This document shows, piece by piece, positions 24,301 to 39,300 of a stretch of DNA of 64,000 nt. Position numbers and translations under genes: made by a program. Source of the DNA: Xestospongia muta (taxonomy: Eukaryota; Porifera; Demospongiae; Haplosclerida; Petrosiidae); contig OY848917.1 of assembly GCA_963693285.1 (NCBI GenBank), forward strand, positions 15,748,192 through 15,812,191, written 5' to 3'. Below the pieces are notes generated by a model. It worked only from the letters and a program-made list of their open reading frames with translations. It was not told the origin of the DNA and ran no database searches. The number at the start of each line of letters is the position of its first letter. Position 1 is the stretch's first letter.

Positions 24301-27300
24301 TTGCTGTTATTACTTATCACCTGAATGTGTCCTTTACAATATAATAGGATGTAAATTTATATAATGCATTCTAATTATATTGAATGCGTTGTTGTGATTT
24401 TGTTAACTGTATTGTTTTATTTTTCATATTTATGTTCTTGTGATTACTTATCAACTGAATGTGTTGTTTAAAATATAATAGGAGGTAAGTGTGATATAAT
24501 GTAGTATGAATTCTAAGTCTTTTGAATTGAATGTTGTTATTTTATTTAACATATTGTTTGTATTAACGTTAATGGTTTTTTATGCCTTGCACGGGAAGGT
24601 TGTCAGGCTGTACTATAATTTATCTCTCAGTAATAAGACTTAAAGCATCTTGCTTGGTTTTCTATTTTAGGTATATTTTGAGCATTTTATAGCTATAGTC
24701 TAGTATGAATTTTGAGTATATTGAATGTGTTGCTGTGATTTTGTTTACAATATTGTTTTTTGTTAGCACATTTATGTTGCTGTTATTACTTGTCATCTAA
24801 ATGTGTCCTTTACAATATAATAGGATGTAATTTTGATACAATATAGTAATTTATCTCTCAGTAATAAGACTTGAAGCTTCTTGAGCATTTTATAGCTATA
24901 GCCTTGTATGTATTTTGAGCATACTAAATGTGTTGTTGTTATACTGTTTACAGTATTGCTTTTTGTTTGCACATTTATGTTGCTGTTATTACTTGTCATC
25001 TAACTGTGTCCTTTACAATATAATAAGATGTAATTTTGATACAATGTAGTATGAATTCTAAGTATATTGAATGTGTTATTGTGATTTTGTTTAGTTTATT
25101 GTTTTATTTTTCACATTTATGTTGCTGTGATGACTTGTCATCTGAATGTGTTGTTTAAAATATAATAGTGGGTAAGTATGATATAATGTAGTATGAATTC
25201 TAAGTCTTTTGAATTGAATGTTGTTATTTTATTTACCCTATTGTTTGTATTAACATTAATGGTTTTTAATAACTTGCATGGGAAGGTTGTCAGGCTGTAC
25301 TATAATTTATCTCTCAATAATAAGACTTGAAGCTTCTTGCTAGGTTTTCCTTTTTAGGTATATTTTGAGCATTTTATAGCTATAGCCTAGTATGAATTTT
25401 GAGCATACTGAATGTGTTATTGTGAGTTTGTTTACAGTATTGCTTTTTGTTAGCACATTAATGTTGCTGTTATTACTTATCATCTAACTGTGTCCTTTAA
25501 ATTATAATAAGATGTATTTTTTGATACAATGTAGTATGAATTCTATGTATATTGAATGTGTTATTGTGATTCTGTTTACTTTATTGTTTTGTTTTCCACA
25601 TTTATGTTGCTGTGATGACTTGTCATCTGAATGTGTTGTTTAAAATATAATAGTGGGTAAGTGTGATATAATGTGGTATGAGTTCTAAGTCTTTTGAATT
25701 GAATGTTGTTATTTTATTTACCCTATTGTTTGTATTAACATTAATGGTTTTTAATGCCTTGCATGGGAAGGTTGTCAGGCTGTACTATAATTTATCTCTC
25801 AGTAATAAGACTTGAAGCTTCTTGCTAGGTTTTCCTTTTTAGGTATATTTTGAACATTTTATAGCTATAGCCTAGTATGAATTTTTAACGTACTAAATAT
25901 GTTTTTGTGATTTTGTTTACAGTATTGCTTTTTGTTAGCACATTAATGTTGCTGTTATTACTTATCATCTAACTGTGTCTTTTACAATATAATAGGACGT
26001 AATTTTGGTACAATGTAGTATGAATTCTAAGTATATTGAATGTGTTGTGATTGTGTTTACTTTATTGTTTTGTTTTTCACATTTATGTTACTTTGATTAC
26101 TTGTCATCTGAATATGTTGTTTAAAATATAATATGGGGTAAGTGTGATATAATGTAGTATGAATTCTAAGTCTTTTGAATTGAATGTGTTATTTTATTTA
26201 TCCTATTGTTTGTATTAACGTTAATGATTTTAATGCCTTGCATGGTAAGGTTGTCAGGCTGTACTATAACTTATCTCTCAATAATAAGATTTGAAGCTTC
26301 TTGCTAGGTTCTCCTTTTTTAGGTATATTTTGAGCATTTTATAGCTATAGCCTAGTATGAATTTTGAGCATACTGAATGGATTTTGTTTACAGTATTGCT
26401 TTTTGTTTACACATTTATGTTGCTGTTATTACTTGTCATCTAACTGTGTCCTTTACAATATAATAAGGATGTAATTTTGATATAATGTAGTATGAATTCT
26501 AAGTATATTGAATGTGTTGTTGTGATTTTGTTTACTTTATTGTTTTTTTTTTTGACATTTATGTTGCTGTGATTACTTGTCACCTGAATGTGTTGTTTAA
26601 AATATAATAGGAGGTAAGTGTGATATAATGTAGTATGAATTCTAAGTCTTTTGAATTGAATGTTGTTATTTTATTTACCCTATTGTTTGTATTAACATTA
26701 ATGGTTTTAATGCCTTGCATGGGAAGGTTGTCAGGCTGTACTATAATTTATCTCTCAGTAATAAGACTTGAAACTTCTTGCTAGCTTTTCCATTTTAGGT
26801 ATATTTTGAGCATTTTATAGCTATAGCCTAGTGTGAATTTTGACCATACTGAATGTGTTGTTGTGATTTTGTGTACAGTATTGCTTTTTGTTCACACATT
26901 TATGTTGCTGTTATTACTTGTCATCTAACTCTGTCCTTTACAATATAATAAGGATGTAATTTTGATATAATGTAGTATGAATTCTAAGTATATTGAATGT
27001 GTTGTTGTGATTTTGTTTACTATTATATTGTAAAGGACACAGTTAGATGATGAGTAATAACAGCAAAATAAATGTGCAAACAAAAAGCAATACTGTAAAC
27101 AAAATCACAATAACACATTCAGTATGGTCAAAATTCACACTAGGCTATAGCTATAAAATGCTCAAAATATACATAAAATGAAAAACCTAGCTAGAAGCTT
27201 CAAGTCTTATTATTGAGAGATAAATTATAGTATAGCCTAAAACCTTCCCATCCAAGGTATTAAAATCATTAACGTTTATACAAACAAAAAAGTAAATAAA

Positions 27301-30300
27301 ATAAAAACGTTCAATTTAAAAGACTTAGAATTCATACTACATTATATCATACTTACCAGCTATTATATTTTAAACAACACATTCAGATGAAAAGTAATCA
27401 CAGTAACATAAATGTGAAAAACAAAACAATAAAATAAACAAAATCACAACAACACATTCAATATACTTGGAATTCACACTACATCGTTTCAAAATTATAT
27501 CCTATTATATTTTAAAGGACACAGTTAGATGATAAGTAATAACAGCAACATAAATGTGTAAACAAAAAGCAATACTGTAAACAAAATCACAACAACACAT
27601 TCAGTATGGTCAAAATCCACACTAGACTATAGCTATAAAATGCTCAAAATATATCTTAAATGGAAAACCTAGCTAGAAGCTTCAAGTCTTATTATTGAGA
27701 GATAAATTATAGTACAGTCTGACAACCATCCCATGCAAGGCATTAAAATCATTAACGTTAATACAAACAATAGAATAAATAAAATAAAAACATTCAATTC
27801 AAAAGATTTAGAATTCATACTACATTATATCATACTTACCCACTATTATATTTTAAACAACACATTCAGATCACAAGTGATCACAGCAACATAAATGTGA
27901 AAGACAAAACAATAAAGTAAACAAAATCATAACAACACATTCAATATACTTAGAATTCATACTACATCGTATCAAAATTATGTCCTATTATATTGTAAAG
28001 GACACAGTTAGATGATAAGTAATAACAGCAACATAAATGTGTAAACAAAAGCAATACTGTAAACAAAATCACAACGACACATTCAGTATGCTCAAAATTC
28101 ACACTAGGCTATAGCTATAAAATGCTCAAAATATACCTAAAATGGAAAACCTAGCAAGAAGCTTCAAGTCTTATTATTGAGAGATAAATTATAGTACAGC
28201 CTGACAACCTTCCCATGCAAGGCATTAAAATCATTAACGTTAATACAAACAATAGAATAAATAAAATCAAAACATTCAATTCAAAAGACTTAGAATTCAT
28301 ACTACATTATATCACACTTACCTCCTATTATATTTTAAACAACACATTCAGGTGACAAGTAATCACAGCAACATAAATGTCAAAAACAAAACAATGAAGT
28401 AAACAAAATCACAACAACACATTCAATATATTTAGAATACACACTATATTGTATCAAAATTATGTCCTATTATATTTTAAAGGACACAGTTAGATGACAA
28501 GTAACAACAGCAACATAAGTGTGCTAACAAAAAGCAATGCTGTAAATAAAACCATTCAGTATGCTCAAAATTCATACAAGGCTATAGCTATAAAATGCTT
28601 AAAATATACCTAAAAAGGAAAACCTAGCTAGAAGCTTCAAGTCTTATTATTGAAAGATAAATTATAGTACAGCCTGACAACCTTCCTATGCAAGGCATTA
28701 AAAACCATTAACGTTAATGCAAACAACAGGGTAAATAAAATTCATTCAAAAGACTTAGAATTCATACTACATTATATCATACCTACCGGCTATTATAGTT
28801 TAAACAACATATTCAGATGACAAGTAATAACAGCAACATAATAATGAACACATTCAGTATGCTCAAAATTCATACAAGGCTATAGCTATAAAATGCTCAA
28901 GAAACTTCAAGTCTTATTACTGAGAGATAAATTACTACATTGCATCAAAATTACATCCTATTATATTGCAAAGGACACAGTTAGATGACAAGTAATAACA
29001 GCAACATTAATGTGCTAACAAAAAGAAATATTGTAAACAAAATCCATTCAGTATGCTCAAAATTCATACTAGGCTATAGCTATAAAATGCTCAAAATATA
29101 CCTAAAATGGAAAACCTAGCAAGAAGCTTCAAGTCTTATTATTGAGAGATAAATTATAGTATAGCCTGAAAACCTTCCCATGCAAGGCATTAAAAACCAT
29201 AATCAAGCTGGAAATAACTAATTCAACTACCAATCTACTCTAAGTATGCCGGTTTCTTCATTTCCAGAATACAACTGATTTACTGACCTCTCTTTACATT
29301 TATCACCTCTCTTACATCTTCATTAATTTAATCTTAAATAATTAAGGCATAAAAATGGCTTACTACTTCAAGCTCTGTAAAAATCACTACTTTCATTCTT
29401 AAAGCACTTCAAATAAAACTTCTAAAACTATATACTTATTTAAAACCATAAATTTCTGTGTAAAATAATCTTTAAAGTCTTCTAGTTGTGTAATTATGTT
29501 GGTACAAACAGAACAATAACAAGTAAAACATTGTGCTGCCCTTATACTCGTTCTACCACCTGCTTAGTTAGGTAAAGTAGTCTTATATCATTACCATATC
29601 AATGTTATGTCTTCTCTAATAGTTACTCTCCATTCACACAACTTAAACAATACAGTTCATTCTCGTCATCTCAATTACCTTAGTAACAACATTGATATCA
29701 ACATTATGGTTGAGTAATAGTTCAACGATGTCACTATGTCCTTTAGAACTTGCATAATGAAGAGCTGCCCATCCTCTCTATTAGAGAAAACACACAAACA
29801 ATCAACTGTAAAGTGAAACTCCTAACACTCTATATTTCTTATATTTCTGTATTTTGTCATCAACATTATAACATATTACGTACATATATTGTCTACATGT
29901 AAGTATTGTTGTATATGTAGAACATGACTACATCTAATACTAGTAAGCTTTTATTACTTAAATAAGTTTTTAAAGACTAATTCATGTAAGATGGGTTAAA
30001 GTATATACAATGTAATACGAGGGACTGATAAACAAGATGCAAATAGAAAATTATTACAATTTAGGCCTATACTACTAAGTAAACAGACCACCATCTGATA
30101 AAAATGTAACATGGAGCTTTTTATGTGCTTAGCATATCAGCTATAATCATCTTTGTCTTTCCATATGGCTCTCTAATTATATTATTTACAATTCTAAGTC
30201 TTTTAAATTGAATGTTGTTATTTTATTTACCCTATTGTTTTTATTAACATTAATGGTTTTAATGCCTTGCATGGGAAGGTTGTCAGGCTGTACTATAATT

Positions 30301-33300
30301 TATCTCTCAATAATAAGATTTGAAGCTTCTTGCTAGGTTTTCCTTTTTTAGGTGTATTTTGAGTATTTTATAGCTATAGCCTAGTATGAATTTTGAGCAT
30401 ACTGAATGTGTTGTTGTGATTTTGTTTACAGTATTGCTTTTTGTTTGCACATTTATGTTGCTGTTATTACTTGCTATCTAACTGTGTCCTTTACAATATA
30501 ATAGGATGTAATTTTGATACAATGTAGTATGAATTCTAAGTATATTGAATGTGTTGTTTTGATTTTGTTTACTTTATTGTTTTGTTTTTCTCATTTATGT
30601 TGCTGTGATTACTTGTCACCTGAATGTGTTGTTTTAAATATAATAGGAGGTAAGTGTGATATAGTGTAGTATAACTTCTAAGTCTTTTGAATTGGATATT
30701 GTTATTTTATTTACCCTATTGTTTGTATTAACATTAATGGTTTTAATACCTTGCATGGTAAGGTTGTCAGGCTGTACTATAATTTATCTCTTAATAATAA
30801 GATTTGAAGCTTCTTGCTAGGTTTTCCATTTTAGGTATATCTTGAGCATTTTAAAACTATAGCCTAGTATGAATTTTGAGCATACTGAATTGTTTTATTT
30901 ACAGCATTGCTTTTTGTTAGCACACTTATGTTGCTGTTATTACTTGTCATCTAACTGTGTCCTTTAAAATATAATAGGATGTAATTTTGATACAATGTAG
31001 TATGAATTCTTAATATATTGAATGTGTTGTTGTGATTTTGTTTACTTTATTGTTTTGTTTTTCACATTTATGTTACTGTGTTTACTTGTCACCTGAATGT
31101 GTTGTTTTAAATATAATAGGAGGTGAGTGTGATATAGTGTAGTATGAATTCTAAGTCTTTTGAATTGAATGTTGTTTTTTTTACCCTATTGTTTTTATTA
31201 ACATTAATGGTTTTAATGCCTTGATTTTATAGCTATAGCCTAGTTTGAATTTTGAGCATACTGAATGGTTTAATTTACAGCATTGCTTTTTGTTAGCACA
31301 CTTATGTTGCTGTTATTACTTGTCATCTAACTGTGTCTTTTAAAATATAATAGGATATAATTTTGTTACAATGTAGTATGAATTCTAAATATATTGAATG
31401 TGTTGTTGTGATTTTGTTTACTTTATTGTTTTGTTTTTCACATTTATGTTACTGCGATTACTTGTCACCTGAATGTGTTGTTTTAAATATAATAGGAGGT
31501 AAGTGTGATATAGTGTAGTAAGACTTCTAAGTCTTTTGAATTGAATGTTGTTTTTATTTACCCTATTGTTTGTATTAACATTAATGGTTTTAATGCCTTG
31601 CATGGGAAGGTTGTCAGGCTGTACTATAATTTATCTCTCAATAATAAGACTTGAAGCTTCTTGCTAGGTTTTCCATTTTAGGTATATTTTGAGCATTTTA
31701 AAGCTATAACATAGTATGAATTTTGAGCATGCTGAATGTGTTATTGTGATTTTGTTTACAGTATTACTTTTTGTCAGCACATTTATGTTGCTGTTATTAC
31801 TTGTCATCTAACTGTGTCCGTTACAATATAATAGGACATAATTTTGATATGATGTAGTATGAATTCTAAGTATATTGAAAGTGTTGTTGTGATTTTGTTT
31901 ACTTTATTGTTTTGTGTTTCACATTTATGTTGCTGTGATCACTTGTCATCTGAATATGTTGTTTAAAATATAATAGTTTGTAAGTGTGATATAGTGTAGT
32001 ATGAATTCTAAGTCTTTTGAATTGAATGTTTTTATTTTATTTACTCTATTGTTTGTATTAACGTTAATGATTTTAATGCCTTGCATAGGAAGGTTGTCAG
32101 GCTGTACTATAATTTATCTCTCAATAATAAGACTTGAAGCTTCTAGCTAGGTTTTTCATTTTATGTATATTTTGAGCATTTAATAGCTATAGCCTAGTGT
32201 GAATTTTGAGCATACTGAATGTGTTGTTGTGATTTTGTTTACAGTATTGCTTTTTGTTTACACATTTATGTTGCTGTTATTACTTATCATCTAACTCTAT
32301 CCTTTACACTATAATAAGACATAATTTTGATACAATGTAGTATGAATTCTAAGTATATTGAATGTGTTGTTGTGATTTTGTTTACTTTATTGTTTTGTCT
32401 TTCACATTTATATTGCTGTGATTACTTGTCATCTGAATGTGTTGTTTAAAATATAATAGTCGGTAAGTGTGATATAGTGTAGTATGAATTCTAAGTCTTT
32501 TGAATTGAATGTTGTTATTTTATTTACCCTATTGTTTGTATTAACGTCAATGGTTTTAATACCTTGCATGGGAAGGTTGTCAGGCTGTACTATAATTTAT
32601 CTCTCAATAATAAGACTCGAAGCTTCTAGCTAGGTTTTCCTTTTTTAGGTGTATTTTGAGCATTTTATAGCTATAGCCTAGTATGAATTTTGAGCATACT
32701 GAATGGTTTTATTTACAGCATTGCTTTTTGTTAGGACACTTATGTTGCTGTTATTACTTGTCATCTAACTGTGTCTATTAAAATATAATAGGACTTAATT
32801 TTGATACAATGTAGTAAAAATTCTAAATATATTGAATGTGTTGTTGTGATTTTGTTAACTTTATTGTTTTGTTATTCACATTTATGTTACTGTGATTACT
32901 TGTCACCTGAATATGCTGTTTTAAATATAATAGTTGGTAAGTATCATATAATGTAGTATGAATTCTAAGTCTTTTGAATTGAGTGTTGTTATTTTATTTA
33001 CTCTATTGTTTGTATTAACATTAATTATTTTAATGCCTTACATGGGAAGGTTGTCAGGCTGTACTATAATTTATCTTTCAATAATAAGACTTGAAGTTTC
33101 TAGGTAGGTTTTCCTTTTTAGGTATATTTTAAGCATTTTATAGCTATAGCCTAGTATGAATTTTAAGCATACTGAATGGTTTTATTTACAGCTTTGCTTT
33201 TTGTTAGCACACTTATATTGCTGTTATTACTTGTCATCTAACTGTGTCCTTTAAAATATAATAGGACATAATTTTGATACAATGTAGTATGAATTCTAAA

Positions 33301-36300
33301 TATGTTGAATGTGTTGTTGTGATTTTGTTTACTTTATTGTTTTGTTTTTTGACATTTATGTTGCTGTGATTACTTGTCATCTGAATGTGTTAAAATATAA
33401 TAGTCGGTAAGTGTGATATAGTGTAGTATGAATTCTAAGTCTTTTGAATTGAATATTGTTATTTTATTTACTCTATTGTTTGTATTAACATTAATTATTT
33501 TAATGCCTTACATGGGAAGGTTGTCAGGCTGTACTATAATTTATCTCTCAATAATAAGACTTGAAGCTTCTTGCTAGGTTTTCCATTCTAGGTATATTTT
33601 GAGCATTTTATAGCTATAGCCTTGTATGAATTTTGAGCATACTGAATGGTTTTATTTACAGCATTGCTTTTTGTTAGCACACTTATGTTGCTGTTATTAC
33701 TTGTCATCTAACTGTGTCCTTTAAAATATAATAGGACATAATTTTGATATAATGTAGTAAAAATTCTTAATATATTGAATGTGTTGTTGTGATTTTGTTA
33801 ACTTTATTGTTTTGTTTTTCACATTTATGTTACTGTGATTACTTGTCACCTGAATATGCTGTTTTAAATATAATAGTTGGTAAGTGTGATATAGTGTAGT
33901 ATGAATTCTAAGTCTTTTGAATTGAATGTTGTTATTTCATTTACCCTATTGTTTTTATTAACGTTAATTTTTTTAATGCCTTGCATGGGAAGGTTGTCAG
34001 GCTGTACTATAATTTATTTCTCAATAATAAGACTTGAAGCTTCTTGCTAGGTTTTCCATTTTAGGTATATTTTGAGCATTTTATAGCTATAGCCTAGTAT
34101 GAATTTTGAGCATACTGAATGGATTTTGTTTACAGTATTTCTTTTTGTTAGCACATTAATGTTGCTGTTATTACTTGTCATCTAACTATGTCCTTTGCAA
34201 TATAATAGGATGTAATTTTGATGCAATGTAGTAATTTATCTCTCAGTAATAAGACTTGAAGTTTCTTGAGCATTTTATAGCTATATCCTTGTATGAATTT
34301 TGAGCATACTGAATGTGTTCATTATTATGTTGCTGTGATTACTTGTCATCTGAATATGTTGTTTAAACTATAATAGCCGGTAGATATGATATAATGTAGT
34401 ATGAATTCTAAGTCTTTTGAATGAATTTTATTCACCCTATTGTTTGCATTAACGTTAATGGTTTTCAATGCCTTGCATAGGAAGATTGTCAGGCTGTACT
34501 ATAATTTATCTCTCAATAATAAGACTTGAAGCTTCTTGGTAGATTTTCCTTCTTTAGGTATATTTTGAGCATTTTATAGCTATAGCCTAGTGTGAATTTT
34601 GAGCATACTGAATGGTTTTATCTACAGCATTGCTTTTTGTCAGCACACTTATGTTGCTGTTATTACTTGTCATCTAACTGTGTCCTTTAAAATATAATAG
34701 GACATAATTTTGATACAATGTAGTATGAATTCTAAATATATTGAATGTGTTGTTGTGATTTTGTTTACTTTATTGTTTTGTTTTTCACATTTATGTTACT
34801 GTGATTACTTGTCACCTGAATATGTTGTTTTAAATATAATAGGAGGTAAGTGTGATATAATGTAGTATGAATTCTAAGTCTTTTGAATTGAATGTTGCTA
34901 TTTTATTTACCCTATTGTTTGTATTAATGTTAATAGTTTTAATACCTTGCATGGGAAGCTTGTCAGGTTGTATTATAATTTTTCTCTCAGTAATAAGTCT
35001 TCAAGCTTCTTGCTAGGTTTTCCATTTTAGGTATATTTTGAGCATTTTATAGCTATAGCCTAGTGTGAATTTTGAGCATACTGAATGTGTTGTTGTGATT
35101 TTGTTTATAGTATTTTTTTTGTTAGCACATTAATGTTGCTGTTATTACTTGTCATCTAACTGTGTCCTTTGCAATATAATAGGATGTAATTTTGATACAA
35201 TCTGGTAATTTATCTCTCAGTAATAAGACTTGAAGTTTCTTGAGCATTTTATAGCTATAGACTTGTATGGATTTTGAGCATACTGAATGTGTTCATTATT
35301 ATGTTGCTATGATTACTTGTCATCTGAATATGTTGTTTAAACTATAATAGCCGGTAGGTATGATATAATGTAGTATGAATTCTAAGGTTTTTGAATGAAT
35401 TTTATTTACCCTATTGTTTGCATTAACGTTAATAGTTTTCAATGCCTTGCATGGAAAGCCTGTTAGGCTGTACTATGATTGTTTTGGATTGTGTGGTATC
35501 TATGTGTATCCTTTTTTGCAATTTTATTTATTATATTATTATATGCAACCTATGAGAGCAAGAAATGACATTAAAGTGTATGCATCCTGTAACTGCTGAT
35601 TTCTGTATCAGCAATGGAATTTGTAACCCTAACTGTGATTGGTATAACATTCGATATCTATCTATAATAAGAGTTGAAGCCTCTTGCTAGGCTTCTTTTT
35701 AGGTATATTTTAAGCATTTTATAGCTATAACCTAGTATGCATTTTGAGCATACTGAATGTGTTGTTGTGATTTTGTTTATAGTATTGCTTTTTGTTTGCA
35801 CATTTATGTTACTGTTATTACTTGTCATCTAAACATGTCCTTTACAATATAATAGGATGTAATTTTGGTACAATGTAGTATGATTTAGTGAGTAAATGTT
35901 TGTTAGTAACCTTTTCAGAAAAGGTGTGAGTGAATTGTTTCATAAGGAATGCTCGTTCTTTCTCTACACTACTGAAAAATAATTTTTTATTATAGTCACA
36001 AAACTAGTGTGAAATTTCAATTTGTGTTTATAATGTCCAATTATTGAGAGTGATTTGACTCATATTTTGTTTGACTATATATAATGTTGTCTTATTTTTT
36101 AATATTACTAGTGTACTGAACTACTGATACATCTAAGTGTTGGTATAAATAATATACTGATGTTATGATTCATATTAATGTGTTAATTAATAATATATTT
36201 AGGGTGGATTGACTGCAGTAATGTTAGCAGCAAAGAATAGACACAAAGATGTTGTTTTTAATTTAATACAGAAAGGAGCCAATCTAGATCTTTTGGACAA

Positions 36301-39300
36301 AGTAAGTGTTCATGTGCATGTGTTATATTTGAAAGTCAGTATAACTGAAGATAAATTGTAAATCATTTCCCTTAAAGAAAAATATTGGTTGTTTTACTAT
36401 CATAATAATGGTTGAAAATTGTCTTTTAAGAATATGCCAAATATGATGAATATTGGTAAGTAGAAGAGGATGCCAAGACTTTATTAGAATATTTGAAAAA
36501 GTGTTGTTTGTTTTTATAACATATGTGTTGAACAATTTTTCTACCTATTCTTATTGGACACCATCAAATATATAGACATCACTTTTTAAAAATTTTTTCA
36601 ATAATCAAATCAGATGCACACACCAAAATAGCAGTGATGGACAGGAATTGAAGAATCATTTGTTTCACTTTTAATTTATCATTTTAAATTGTTTAAAAAT
36701 AGAATTGTTATGTGCATACATAGGACAGCAATTGTCATGTAGACTACTTGAATTTGTATTTTACTGGCTACTAAATAAATATGTGAGATTATTTGTAGGT
36801 TTTGCGACAGTGATGAGAATTCATCTGGTTATAAAACTAGAGAGTATTTAAAGCTCATAATAATGATAACATTGGTATATTTTTGTAACTGGTATGCTTC
36901 TTGCTATTATTAACAAGTCCCCAATTAAAAAGCTGACCTTTTTTGTTGTACAGACTGTTATAGACCTGTAGTTTGTGAGATGCAATAATTGTCTGACAGA
37001 GATGATGTTGGTTAGACTTGTAAATAATATAATTAGAGAGCCATATGGAAAGACAAAGATGATTATAGCTGATATGCTAAGCACATAAAAAGCTCCATGT
37101 TACATTTTTATCAGACGATGGTGGTCTTGTTTACTTAAAAGTATAGACCTAAATTGTAATAGTTTTCTATTTGCATCTTGTTTATCAGTCCCTCATATTA
37201 CATTGTATATACTTTAACCCATCTTACATGAATTAGTCTTTAAAAACTTATTTAAGTAATAAAAGCTTACTAGTAATAGATGTAGTCATGTCCTACATGT
37301 ACAACAATACTTACATGTAGACAATATATGTACGTAATATGTTATAATGTTAATGACAAAATACAGAAATATAAGAAATATAGAGTGTTAGGAGTTTCAC
37401 TTTACAGTTGATTGTTTGTGTGTTTTCTCTAATAGAGAGGATGGGCAGCTCTTCATTATGCAAGTTCTAAAGGACATAGTGACATCGTTGAACTATTACT
37501 CAACCATAATGTTGATATCAATGTTGTTACTAAGGTAATTGAGATGATGAGAATGAACTGTATTGTTTAAGTTGTGTGAATGGATAGTAACTATTAGAGA
37601 AGACATAACATAGATATGGTAATGATATAGGACTACTTTACCTAACTCTAAGAAATATATAAAGCAGGTGGTAGAACGAGTATAAGAGCAGCACAATGTT
37701 TTTCTTCATTCTTGTTATTGTTCTGTTTGTACCAAATTAATTACAAAACAAGAACACTTTAAAAATTATTTTACACAGAAATTTATGGTTTTAAATAAGT
37801 ATATAGTTTTAGAAGTTTTATTTGAAGTGGTTTAAGAATGAAAGTAGTAATTTTTACAGAGCTTGAAGTAGTAAGCCATTTTTATGCCTTAATTATTTAA
37901 GATTAAATTAATGAAGATGTAAGAGAGGTGACAAATATAAAGAGAGTTCAGTAAATCAGTTGTATTCTGGAAATGAAGAAACCAGCATACTTAGAGTAGA
38001 TTGGTAGTTGAATTAGTTATTTCTAGCTTGATTATGGTTTTTAATGCCTTGCATGGGAAGGTTGTCAGGCTGTACTATAATTTATCTCTCAATAATAAGA
38101 CTTGAAGCTTCTTGCTAGGTTTTCCATTTTAGGTATATTTTGAGCATTTTATAGCTATAGCCTAGTATGAATTTTGAGCAAACTGAATGGATTTTGTTTA
38201 CAGTATTTCTTTTTTGTTAGCACATTAATGTTGCTGTTATTACTTGTCATCTAACTGTGTCCTTTGCAATATAATAGGATGTAATTTTGATACAATGTAG
38301 TAATTTATCTCTCAGTAATAAGACTTGAAGTTTCTTGAGCATTTTATAGCTATAGCCTTGTATGAATTTTGAGCATACTGAATGTGTTCATTATTATGTT
38401 GCTGTTATTACTTGTCATCTAACTGTGTCCTTTAAAATATAATAGGACATAATTTTGATACAATGTAGTATGAATTCTTAATATATTGAATGTGTTGTTG
38501 TGATTTTGTTTACATTATTGTTTTGTTTTTCACATTTATGTTGCTGTGATGACTTGTCATCTGAATGTGTTGTTTTAAATATAATAGTTTGTAAGTGTGA
38601 TATAATGTAGTATGAATTCTAAGTCTTTTGAATTGAATGTTGTTATCTTATTTACCCTATTGTTTGTATTAACGTTAATGGTTTTTAAACCCTTGCATGG
38701 GAAGGTTGTCAGGCTGTACTATAATTTATCTCTCAATAATAAGACTTGAAGCTTCTTGCTAGGTTTTTGCATTTTAGGTATATTTTTAGCATTTCATAGC
38801 TATAGCCTAGTATGAATTTTGAGCATACTGAATGTGTTATTGTGATTTTGTTTACAGTATTCCTTTTTGTTAGCACATTTATGTTGCTGTTATTACTTGT
38901 CACCTAACTGTGTCCCTTACAATATAGTAGGACATAATTTTCATACAATGTAGTATGAATTCTAAGTACATTGAATGTGTTGTTGTGATTTTGTTTACTT
39001 TATTGTTTTGTTTTTCACATTATGTTGCTGTGATTACTTGTCATCTGAATGTGTTGTTTAAAATATAATAGTCGGTAAGTGTGATATAGTGTAGTATAAA
39101 TATATAAACCCTAGCCTAGTATGAATTTTGAGCATACTGAATGGTTTTATTTACAATATTGCTTTTTGTTAAGCACACTTATTTTGTTGTTATTACTTGT
39201 CATCTAACTGTGTCCTTTAAAGTATAATAGGACATAATTTTTATACAATGTAGTATGAATTCTAAGTATATTGAATGTGTTGTTGTGATTTTCTTTACTT

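Noticed and set aside
36848..37084. 78-codon minus-strand frame, also at 42430-42666
   Set aside because: Nearly identical because the whole intron block is duplicated; no domain, no splice context, also present in the inverted partial copy. Treated as chance, though comparing synonymous change across copies could revisit it.
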